Origin: Candidatus Bathyarchaeota archaeon
Lineage (GTDB): Archaea > Thermoproteota > Bathyarchaeia > Bathyarchaeales > Bathycorpusculaceae
DNA length: 12,496 nt
Assembly: GCA_030630585.1 (NCBI GenBank)
Contig: DAOVMU010000019.1
Location: forward strand, 1 to 12,496
Reading direction: 5' to 3'
Under the pieces are notes generated by a model. The model did not search any database. It worked only from the letters and a program-made list of their open reading frames with translations, and was not told where the DNA came from. The position numbers and the translations under genes are program-made. Positions 6,718 to 12,180 of this stretch are shown one piece after another (within the stretch, counting starts at the first letter, position 1; each line of letters opens with the position of its first letter).

Positions 6718-6995
6718 TCCAGTATCTCCTCCACTTCTTCTTTACCTTTTTCTAACTCTTCAACTTGTTGCTTATCTTCTTTTAGCAGCAAGGTTTGAAA
6801 CTCGCCCACATGCGTTTTCTCTTCTTTAACCACATCAAGCAGAATTATTTTGATGTTTTCGTTATCAGTCGCAGCCGCCATTTGCTCATAGAGGCTTATT
6901 GCGTCCAATTCAGCTATCACTGCCGCTCTTAGTATTTCACGGTTCAGATGTTTCTTCGAAACTTTCTCCAGTTCTATCGGTATTTGGGATAACGT
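6714..6995 (-). CDS. EncFtn-like two-helix ferritin, apparent ACG start
   Basis: A short ferritin-like protein with only two main helices. Numbered from the ACG at 6995 it has 93 residues with E29 (IAELDAISLYE), E59 and H62 (KEEKTHVGEF). This is the E, E, H spacing of encapsulated ferritins (E32, E62, H65 in the Rhodospirillum protein, from memory), and it closely resembles the ferritin-like domain fused to the Pyrococcus encapsulin shell. Such proteins form the ferroxidase site between two subunits. GTG 6920 would start inside helix 1, three residues before E29. Family-like sequence continues upstream (LSQIPIELEKVSKKHLNREI) to an ACG preceded by AAGGTGGT with 8 nt spacing; no ATG, GTG or TTG lies between TAA near 7017 and 6920. 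No encapsulin shell gene is present here. The acidic C-terminus (EEVEEILE) shows no obvious cargo peptide. Confidence 0.78.
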   Translation of the reverse strand, partial: TLSQIPIELEKVSKKHLNREILRAAVIAELDAISLYEQMAAATDNENIKIILLDVVKEEKTHVGEFQTLLLKEDKQQVEELEKGKEEVEEILE

Positions 6996-7020
6996 TTTCT
7001 TGAACCACCTTCTCGACTTT

Positions 7021-7190
7021 TAGGTTCATGACAATCTATTATCTTTTTTGTTAAACGCGGAAATAAACCTCAAAAACAACAAACCAGCAACCTTACTTCT
7101 TACGTGTGTAACGGGCATTTCTAAGAGGAAGCCTCAGTCGCGCGGGCTACCCATGGTGTGGTGTGAGTAAGGTCGTAAATGGTTTTTTGC
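7021..7190. other. Gene-free gap with GC-rich core
   Basis: Between the ferredoxin stop and the EncFtn-like gene is an unusually long gap for this island. Its core, about 7108-7156, is clearly richer in G and C than the flanks and includes GCGCGGGCTACCC and AAGAGGAAGCCTC, able to form small stems (GAGG/CCTC; AGCC/GGCT). No protein is supported here. A T-rich tract on the minus strand (about 7065-7090) could end the ferredoxin transcript. The core may be a small structured RNA or the remains of a transposon end; neither can be shown by eye. Confidence 0.4.
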
Positions 7191-7394
7191 TTATTCTTCG
7201 ACGACTATTGCTTCTGTGGGGCATGAGGTTACGCATGCCATGCATTGGATACATTCTTCTTTTCGAACTGGAACTGATTTCTTAGTGTCAGGATATTCTG
7301 GTACGTCTTGAAGTTCAAAGACGTCAACTGGACATACGTCAATGCATACTCCGTCACCGTTACATTTACTCGAGTCAACCTTAACATCCGGCAT
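7191..7394 (-). CDS. Two-cluster ferredoxin, Asp in first cluster motif
   Basis: A 67-residue bacterial-type ferredoxin. The second motif is complete: C48, C51, C54 and C58-P (CIQCMACVTSCP). The first motif reads CNGDGVCIDVCP, with C11, D14, C17 and C21; the second Cys is replaced by Asp. In Pyrococcus ferredoxin and in Sulfolobus-type ferredoxins an Asp at this place gives a cluster that converts readily between [4Fe-4S] and [3Fe-4S]. The 67-residue length is a normal small soluble carrier. It lies 30 nt after the ferritin-like gene and shares its direction, so it is probably in the same transcript and could supply electrons to flavodoxin, rubredoxin or the reductases of the island. ATG 7394 is the only reasonable start; its ribosome site is weak. 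Confidence 0.93.
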   Translation of the reverse strand: MPDVKVDSSKCNGDGVCIDVCPVDVFELQDVPEYPDTKKSVPVRKEECIQCMACVTSCPTEAIVVEE

Positions 7395-7424
7395 TCCTAT
7401 TCAACCCTCATCAATTTTGTATGT

Positions 7425-7904
7425 TCATCCGCCAGGGGCTCCATGAAACGGAACATTTTTCCAAAGAACATCCCACCAATCTTCCTCAGTTATGGTTTCT
7501 CCTTGACCGAGAATTTCCAGGACCTGCTTCAACAGATCATGATGTCTTTTCTCATCCATCAATATTGCATTTAACAGAAGTTTAACCTTCTTGTTTTCAA
7601 TGTTGGGGATTGCCTTGCCTATTTTCTCGATTAGTTCTGCCTCCAAGCGTATGTGCTTTTCCACGAGCTCTCTTTGTTTGTCGAGATTCTCTTGTGTGAG
7701 CGCTGGTTGCACACGGGCTAACAGGTCAACGGCTGAGGCATACATTTCCGCATGTTTCACAGAATCTAAGGATATTCCTTTCAGAACTCCTCTGACAGCT
7801 GGATTTCCTATTTCGCCTAAGGAAGTATTCAATGATTCAACGATCTTATTTTCAATCTTAATCTGTTTCTTAAGAAAATCTATTAATTCATCCTTTGAAC
7901 TCAA
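7425..7904 (-). CDS. Ferritin-like four-helix protein (paralogue of 1052-1522)
   Basis: 159 residues, all helical. Candidate metal ligands are E18 (KIENKIV), H51 (DSVKHAEM), E88 (IRLEAEL), E118 and H121 (DEKRHHD). A tail with EDWWDVLWKN follows. The ligand pattern, the SxKH variant of helix 2 and the WW tail match the protein at 1052-1522. It starts at TTG 7904 after an AGGAAGG element about 8 nt upstream; an out-of-frame ATG ATT TGA overlaps this start. It sits 33 nt behind the flavodoxin and 30 nt before the ferredoxin, so it should be co-expressed with redox carriers. It is likely an iron-binding or peroxide-reducing di-iron protein; the loss of the helix-2 Glu makes a standard ferroxidase site uncertain. 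Confidence 0.78.
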   Translation of the reverse strand: MSSKDELIDFLKKQIKIENKIVESLNTSLGEIGNPAVRGVLKGISLDSVKHAEMYASAVDLLARVQPALTQENLDKQRELVEKHIRLEAELIEKIGKAIPNIENKKVKLLLNAILMDEKRHHDLLKQVLEILGQGETITEEDWWDVLWKNVPFHGAPGG

Positions 7905-7937
7905 ATCATTTGCCTTCCTTTTAAGGACGCGTGGAAC

Positions 7938-8375
7938 TCAAGGCTTAAGTCTTTCGGCAATTCCCTTTCCAAACCGTCTGCACTTTTCAAGTCCAACCCG
8001 ATCCGGTGCATATTTGATTAGAAGCGGTGATTCAATCACATACATCCCAAACCTGTTTTTCATAATCTCAAGAACCAGCCGTGGAGCTTCACCACTCCAC
8101 CCATATGACCCGAACGCTGCTCCAACCTTATCCTTCAAATTAACGTTTTTCACTGACGCCTCTTCGAAAAGTTTCTTTATGTCCACTGTCATGTCATGAT
8201 GATAGGTCGGGATTCCAATTACTATGGCCTCGAATTCTGCTAGTTCTTCAGGTGTTGCGTAATATTCTAGTTCGACTTCAACTCCTTGAATTGTTCGAAC
8301 TCCTTCTGCAACCGCTTCAGCCATCTTTTGGGTGTTTCCAGTTCGGCTATAATAAAGAACCAGGACTTTCGCCAT
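7938..8375 (-). CDS. Flavodoxin
   Basis: A 145-residue single flavodoxin domain. The FMN phosphate loop is SRTGNT (10-15, in VLYYSRTGNTQKM), followed by the alternating strands and helices of the fold, IVIGIPTYHHD for the first FMN-flanking loop and FGSYGWSGEAP for the second. The latter closely resembles GSYGWGG in the flavodiiron protein encoded two genes upstream. ATG 8375 was chosen over ATG 8396 because GGAGG ends about 6 nt before it and the protein then begins directly with the first strand (MAKVLVLYY). It lies 26 nt after ferritin. It likely carries one or two electrons between ferredoxin or a reductase and the oxygen-defence enzymes; the partner cannot be read from the sequence. Confidence 0.92.
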   Translation of the reverse strand: MAKVLVLYYSRTGNTQKMAEAVAEGVRTIQGVEVELEYYATPEELAEFEAIVIGIPTYHHDMTVDIKKLFEEASVKNVNLKDKVGAAFGSYGWSGEAPRLVLEIMKNRFGMYVIESPLLIKYAPDRVGLEKCRRFGKGIAERLKP

Positions 8376-8401
8376 ATCGAGCCTCCATGTTTCCATGATT
8401 C

Positions 8402-8926
8402 TTACGCTTGACTCTCGTTAGACGTTGCAGGGAGCGCAAATACTCGTGCAGCAAGTTCTTTGTCGATCATAAACAATCCATTACCTTCTTTTCCAACAAG
8501 CTTTAACTTAGCAATGATTTCATTGTCATTAGCTTCTTCTTCAATTTGTTCAGTTACAAACCATTGGAGAAAGATGTTCGTAGCATGATCCTTCTCCTCA
8601 ATCGCAAGGTTGACGAGATCATTGATGCTCTTTGTAACGAACTTCTCGTGCGCCAACGTCTTTTCAAACATGTCTAACGCTCCCCCAAATTCTGTTGGCG
8701 GTTGTGCAATAGGCATAAGCTTTACCTGTCCGCCTTGGTCATTAATGTAGTCGAAGATTTTCATAGCATGTACCATCTCTTCCTTATACTGAACCATAAA
8801 CCAATTGGCAAATCCCTTCAATCCAATAAAGGTGCTGTAGGCAGACATGGACATATACAAATATGCTGAATAAACCTCGTTATTAACCTGTTTATTCAAG
8901 GCTTCTGCCATCTTCTCACTTAACAT
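8402..8926 (-). CDS. ftn: Ferritin (FtnA-type, non-haem)
   Basis: A 174-residue classical ferritin of normal length. Residues match the E. coli FtnA numbering closely: E17 and Y24 (NEVYSAYLY), E50 and H53 (YKEEMVHAMK), E94 (AHEKF), then E126, Q127 and E130 (VTEQIEEEA), so the A, B and C metal sites are all present. It forms the 24-subunit shell in which Fe(II) is oxidised and stored as a ferric mineral. ATG 8926 was chosen over an upstream in-frame TTG (8944) because AGGTGA ends 4 nt before it. It starts 14 nt after the flavodiiron stop, so expression is tied to oxygen defence. No haem-binding Met of bacterioferritin is evident. Function is confident. Confidence 0.96.
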   Translation of the reverse strand: MLSEKMAEALNKQVNNEVYSAYLYMSMSAYSTFIGLKGFANWFMVQYKEEMVHAMKIFDYINDQGGQVKLMPIAQPPTEFGGALDMFEKTLAHEKFVTKSINDLVNLAIEEKDHATNIFLQWFVTEQIEEEANDNEIIAKLKLVGKEGNGLFMIDKELAARVFALPATSNESQA

Positions 8927-8940
8927 ATTATCACCTACCT

Positions 8941-10128
8941 TCAATCCTTCAAGTTATGTTCATTATGTTTATTTAAAACTTCATCAGCTAACCTGTCTAA
9001 CGCCCTAAAATCTTCTTCTTCTGGAAAGCCTTTCACTACAACAGGGTCAAGCAACTCAACCTTCAAGTTAGCTAGCATTCCTTTGATTTGCTCTACCATC
9101 CTGCCGCCCCAACCATAAGACCCAATTATTGATGCAAACTTCAGTTTCGGTCTCAAAGCATTTGCAAGATAAACTGCATAAACAACCTTCGGATGCGGTC
9201 CAACTAGAACTGTAGGCGAGCCGATTACTATTGTTGCGGCATCCACTAATGCCATTGCTAGTTTTCCAATATCTGTTTTAGCTAGATTAAACTGTTTCAC
9301 GATAATGCCTCTCTCAACTAAGGCACCAACAAAGTATTCCACCATCTTCTTGGTGCTGCCGTGCATTGAGATGTAGGGCAATACAACAATATTTTTAGGC
9401 GGAGAATAAACCCAGTCGCCGTATGCTTCAAGTATGAACTCTGGCTTATCATAGATGGGGCCGTGACTTGGCGCGATCATGTCTAATTGTAAATTTTTTA
9501 TGTTCTCTAAATTCTTCTGAATCACTGTTCTGAACGGCATCATAATTTCTGCATAGTACCTTTTAGCCGCTTCGTAAACTGTTGCTTCATCAGTTACATA
9601 CAAATCTGATGCTGCAAAATGAGAACCAAACAAATCGCAGGTAAACAGAATTCTCTCTTCTCTCAAATATGTGAACATGGTCTCTGGCCAATGAACCCAA
9701 GGAGCATGGATAAACTCTAAAGTTTTATTCCCCAGCGATAGGGTTTCCCTGTCTTTTACGGCTATAATTTTGTTTTCAGGGATCAAAAGCAAATCCGTGA
9801 GCAGACTTTTGCATTTAGGAGTTGCAACAACTATGGCATTTGGATAAAACTTCAGTATTTGAGGTAACGCCCCTGAATGATCTTGTTCCGCATGATTTGC
9901 AATAACATAATCCAAGTTTTTGACATCCAGCTGATTCAGGTTATCCATCAGGATACTTGCCATAGGCGGGTCAACAGTATCTATCAAAGCCGTTTTTTCA
10001 CTGCCTCTAACTAGATAGGCGTTGTAACTTGTCCCATCGGGAAGAGGAATAAGTTCATCGAAAAGTCGCCTATCCCAATCTACCGCCCCAACCCAGTAAA
10101 CATTTGCTTTCAATTTTCTTGGCTTCAT
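8941..10128 (-). CDS. fprA: Flavodiiron protein (A-type), O2 reductase
   Basis: 395 residues in two domains. The N-terminal metallo-beta-lactamase-like domain (about 1-245) holds the di-iron ligands H79, E81 and D83 (NHAEQDHSG), H146 (WVHWPET), D165 (FTCDLFG) and H222 (APSHGP). The C-terminal flavodoxin domain (about 246-395) binds FMN through SMHGSTKKM, GSPTVLVGP and GSYGWGG. This is the minimal class A enzyme, which reduces O2 to water (some members reduce NO). The start is ATG 10128: AAGGTGG lies in the end of the rubredoxin gene, whose TAA is separated from this ATG by one base. A longer frame to 10203 overlaps rubredoxin and is not used. The tight link to rubredoxin favours it as donor, as in rubredoxin:oxygen oxidoreductase; an F420H2-using enzyme as in methanogens is the alternative. 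Confidence 0.97.
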   Translation of the reverse strand: MKPRKLKANVYWVGAVDWDRRLFDELIPLPDGTSYNAYLVRGSEKTALIDTVDPPMASILMDNLNQLDVKNLDYVIANHAEQDHSGALPQILKFYPNAIVVATPKCKSLLTDLLLIPENKIIAVKDRETLSLGNKTLEFIHAPWVHWPETMFTYLREERILFTCDLFGSHFAASDLYVTDEATVYEAAKRYYAEIMMPFRTVIQKNLENIKNLQLDMIAPSHGPIYDKPEFILEAYGDWVYSPPKNIVVLPYISMHGSTKKMVEYFVGALVERGIIVKQFNLAKTDIGKLAMALVDAATIVIGSPTVLVGPHPKVVYAVYLANALRPKLKFASIIGSYGWGGRMVEQIKGMLANLKVELLDPVVVKGFPEEEDFRALDRLADEVLNKHNEHNLKD

Positions 10129-10129
10129 T

Positions 10130-10291
10130 TTATTCCACCTTCTCAAACTGATCTTTCGATACGCCGCAAACTGGGCAGACCCAGCCATCTGGTAGTTCTT
10201 CAAACAAGGTTCCTGGTTCTATTCCAGACTCTGGATCTCCCTTTTCCGGGTCGTAAACGTACCCGCAAACGACACATCTGTATTTGTCCAT
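10130..10291 (-). CDS. Rubredoxin
   Basis: A 53-residue rubredoxin. C6 and C9 lie in YRCVVCGYVYDPEKGD and C39 and C42 in WVCPVCGVSKDQF; the four Cys bind one Fe. The acidic PDGWVCPVCG segment and aromatic residues (Y4, Y11, Y13, F32, W37) are typical. ATG 10291 follows AGGTGA with a short A-rich spacer. It starts 26 nt after the OsmC-like stop and stops one base before the flavodiiron ATG, so the two are surely co-translated. It is the expected electron donor for the flavodiiron protein and possibly for superoxide reductase and the rubrerythrin-like protein. Confidence 0.97.
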   Translation of the reverse strand: MDKYRCVVCGYVYDPEKGDPESGIEPGTLFEELPDGWVCPVCGVSKDQFEKVE

Positions 10292-10317
10292 TTTTTTCAC
10301 CTACATCCTTTGACATG

Positions 10318-10734
10318 TTACTCTCTTACGTGTTTTATGTCGTAGCTTATTTTCACACCGGCCTGCTCGAAAAGTTTTCCAACAGGACAGTTTTTACGAG
10401 TTAGTTCAAAGACTCTCTGAATTCGATCTTCGGTAACATCGCTGTTCACAGTTATTTTAAATTCAGCAGAGACTATTGTGCCAGTTTCTTCAGATTTCTG
10501 GGCGCGAAGCTCAACCTCTAAATCCTTCAGCTGAATCCTCATCTTCTTTGCAGTTAACGAAAAAATAGTGACAAAACATCCAGAGAAACTCATAACTCCA
10601 AGCTCCAGGGCCGTGGGCCCCATATCTGTGCCAAGTTCAGGTGGTAGATCCAAGCAAACACTGTGAGCCCTTCCGTTATCCACTGCCACTCTTAAATCCT
10701 TTATCAGCTTAGCCTTTGAAGTTATGAAAGTCAA
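10318..10734 (-). CDS. OsmC/Ohr-family peroxide-related protein
   Basis: 138 residues with the OsmC fold: an N-terminal strand meander, a central GPTALELGVMSFSGCFV segment with C53, and a C-terminal ELTRKNCPVGKLF segment with C116. These two cysteines correspond to the redox pair that reduces organic hydroperoxides in OsmC and Ohr proteins. Members of this family in archaea are often annotated only as OsmC-like, so the substrate remains uncertain. The start is TTG 10734: TGA precedes it directly in frame, and GGAGGT lies 7 nt upstream, a strong ribosome site. It follows the peroxiredoxin by 57 nt and precedes rubredoxin by 26 nt, consistent with one peroxide-defence transcript. Confidence 0.9.
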   Translation of the reverse strand: MTFITSKAKLIKDLRVAVDNGRAHSVCLDLPPELGTDMGPTALELGVMSFSGCFVTIFSLTAKKMRIQLKDLEVELRAQKSEETGTIVSAEFKITVNSDVTEDRIQRVFELTRKNCPVGKLFEQAGVKISYDIKHVRE

Positions 10735-10791
10735 TCACTTTACCTCCTTCAAGTCTGGTTTTTTACATCTTAGGTAATTGAAAAAGGGGAA

Positions 10792-11454
10792 CTAGGGTGG
10801 AAGTTTCTTCTTGCACAAGAACCAGTCTACGCATTCGTAGCCTTCTTGCAAACGTTTTTCTGCTGCCTCTTGTGTTGCTGGTGGAGGAACGATAACGTCG
10901 TCGCCTGGCTTCCAGTTTGCTGGTGCTGCAACTTTATATTTGTCGGCAGTTTGCAGTGCATCTACGAGTCTTAGGATTTCTTGCATGTTTCGTCCAACAT
11001 TTAGTGGGTAGTAAATCATGGCTCTCAGCTTCATTTCAGGATCGATTACAAATACGCATCTAACGGCTGCGGTTGTGCTTTCGCTTGGATGTATCATGCC
11101 GAAAAGATTCGCGACTTTCATGTCCAAGTCAGCTATTACTGGAAAAGGGATTTTGATTCCGAATTTCTCTTTGATTTTTCTAATCCAAGCAATGTGCGAG
11201 AAAGTGCTGTCTATGCTTAGCCCTATCAGCTTAACGTTTCTTTTTATTAATTCATCGTTTATTCTAGCAAATGCAACGAACTCCGTTGTGCAAACCGGCG
11301 TAAAATCTGCTGGATGGGAAAACAGAATGACCCATTTTCCCGTGAAATCTGAAAGCCTTATTTTCCCATGAGTCGTGACAGCTTCGAAATCTGGAACAGT
11401 TTCGCCTAATCTCAAAAACGGGTTCCTTTCTTGCGCCTTCTCTTTTTCTTCCAT
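10792..11454 (-). CDS. Peroxiredoxin, Prx6-type with C-terminal Cys pair
   Basis: 220 residues. The peroxidatic C55 lies in FSHPADFTPVCTTEF, and an Arg downstream (AVRCVFVID) completes the active site. The long C-terminal domain ends in ECVDWFLCKKK with C208 and C214. That layout matches archaeal Prx6-like thioredoxin peroxidases such as the Aeropyrum enzyme (C50, C207, C213 from memory), which form decameric rings and use a C-terminal Cys for resolution. It reduces hydrogen peroxide and alkyl peroxides using thioredoxin-type donors. ATG 11454 was chosen because AAGGTG lies 6 nt upstream; a longer frame to 11595 would overlap the divergent regulator and has no family similarity. It heads the minus-strand island and has its own TATA box. 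Confidence 0.96.
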   Translation of the reverse strand: MEEKEKAQERNPFLRLGETVPDFEAVTTHGKIRLSDFTGKWVILFSHPADFTPVCTTEFVAFARINDELIKRNVKLIGLSIDSTFSHIAWIRKIKEKFGIKIPFPVIADLDMKVANLFGMIHPSESTTAAVRCVFVIDPEMKLRAMIYYPLNVGRNMQEILRLVDALQTADKYKVAAPANWKPGDDVIVPPPATQEAAEKRLQEGYECVDWFLCKKKLPP

Positions 11455-11499
11455 TTCCAACACCTTTTGTTCATGTTTTCCGGACAAAAAACCTTTTAT

Positions 11500-11510
11500 G
11501 TCAGACTGTC
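11500..11510. promoter_or_regulatory. Imperfect inverted repeat next to peroxiredoxin TATA box
   Basis: GTCAGACTGTC is a near-palindrome centred on 11505, with CAG-A-CTG perfect and the outer G/C matching. It lies immediately downstream of the minus-strand TATA box, between it and the likely start site, where a bound repressor would block initiation. The adjacent Lrp/AsnC regulator is the obvious candidate ligand. The site is short and could be chance. Confidence 0.3.
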
Positions 11511-11520
11511 TTATATATTT
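11511..11520 (-). promoter_or_regulatory. TATA box of the peroxiredoxin gene
   Basis: The minus strand reads AAATATATAA, preceded by CGAAA-type purine-rich sequence where TFB would bind. It lies about 60 nt before ATG 11454, giving a start near 11490 and a leader of about 35 nt. It is the clearest promoter in the window. Confidence 0.55.
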
Positions 11521-11543
11521 TTCGTAAAGTATTCGTCGAAAAA
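11518..11543. promoter_or_regulatory. Inverted repeat between divergent promoters
   Basis: TTTTTCG (11518-11524) and CGAAAAA (11537-11543) form a perfect 7-bp inverted repeat with a 12-nt spacer. The repeat touches the upstream edges of both the peroxiredoxin TATA box and the TATA-like box of the regulator, a suitable place for a regulator that controls both directions. Confidence 0.35.
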
Positions 11544-11544
11544 C

Positions 11545-11552
11545 GTATAAGA
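11545..11552 (+). promoter_or_regulatory. TATA-like box of the Lrp/AsnC gene
   Basis: GTATAAGA centred about 31 nt before ATG 11579. This spacing implies a leaderless or nearly leaderless mRNA, consistent with the absence of a good ribosome site before the ATG. Confidence 0.4.
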
Positions 11553-11578
11553 AAGTGCGAAAATGGGAAAGAGCAAAC

Positions 11579-12013
11579 ATGATGGGAATCGACAAACTAG
11601 ACTTGAAAATTCTAAGATTACTTCAAGAAGACGGTAGGATATCATTCACAGAAATCGCCAAAAAACTAAGGCTAAGTGAATCAACAATTAGAAAGAGGAT
11701 TCAAGCACTTAGAAAGAAAGAAGTGATAAAGAAGTTCACAGTGGAAATCAATCCGTTCAAGATAGGAATACGTACTGTCGCGATCGTCGGAGTCGACGTA
11801 GACCCAACAAAACTGTTAGAGGCAGCTCAAAGACTCTGCCAAATAAAGGAAATCCGCTCAGTGGCAATATCAACAGGCGATCACATGATAATGACAGAGA
11901 TTTGGGCTCACGATGGAAGAGAACTCACAGCGTTAATCTCCGAAAAAATCGGAAGAATCGATGGTGTGAATAGGATTTGTCCCGCGATCATTTTGGAAAA
12001 GCTGAAAAGTTGA
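11579..12013 (+). CDS. Lrp/AsnC-family transcriptional regulator
   Basis: About 144 residues. The N-terminal winged helix-turn-helix (residues about 4-53) contains DLKILRLLQEDGR, then FTEIAKKLRLSESTIRKRIQ, the typical AsnC DNA-binding helices. The C-terminal ligand/oligomerisation (RAM) domain (about 65-140) includes TVAIVGVDV, VAISTGDHMIMTEIWA and VNRICPAIILEK. ATG 11579 (with another ATG directly after) begins at the conserved IDKLDLKIL region; GTG 11555 gives an extension unlike the family. The gene is divergent from the peroxiredoxin with 124 nt between start codons, a common arrangement for autoregulated Lrp proteins that also control the neighbour. Its effector is not evident; related archaeal regulators sense amino acids, while some respond to oxidants. 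One Cys (in RLCQIKE) and another in NRICP are present. Confidence 0.93.
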   Translation: MMGIDKLDLKILRLLQEDGRISFTEIAKKLRLSESTIRKRIQALRKKEVIKKFTVEINPFKIGIRTVAIVGVDVDPTKLLEAAQRLCQIKEIRSVAISTGDHMIMTEIWAHDGRELTALISEKIGRIDGVNRICPAIILEKLKS

Positions 12014-12180
12014 GTTAACACACTAAACTGTGGCTTGAACGTCGACAGCTGTATAAGCAAGAATGCCCTTCATATCAGAAACTTGAGCTATCTTGAATTA
12101 TCACTCTAATAATCACTCTTCAAGACTAACCCAGCAACATTCTCCTCGAAACGATTAATTAACTCTGCCCCACGGGTTCT

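Noticed and set aside
7029..7029. ATG 7029 as the start of the EncFtn-like gene
   Set aside because: It is in a different frame that ends after 30 codons, and its product does not resemble the family.
7021..7190. tRNA or CRISPR in the GC-rich gap
   Set aside because: No T-loop consensus or cloverleaf could be drawn, and no repeated spacer pattern is present.
7591..8199. A 202-codon plus-strand ORF
   Set aside because: It lies antisense to the flavodoxin and ferritin-like genes, both strongly supported by motifs. Its translation has no recognisable domain.
10129..10203. Longer N-terminus for the flavodiiron protein
   Set aside because: These 25 codons overlap the rubredoxin gene in another frame. 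ATG 10128 has a good ribosome site and gives the normal family start.
11455..11595. 47-residue N-terminal extension of the peroxiredoxin
   Set aside because: It would cross its own promoter and overlap the divergent regulator; ATG 11454 has AAGGTG upstream and fits the family length.
12023..12097. Short minus-strand frame with AQVSDMKGILAYTAVDVQ
   Set aside because: It looked like a possible gene tail, but stops lie just upstream and I could not match it to any family.
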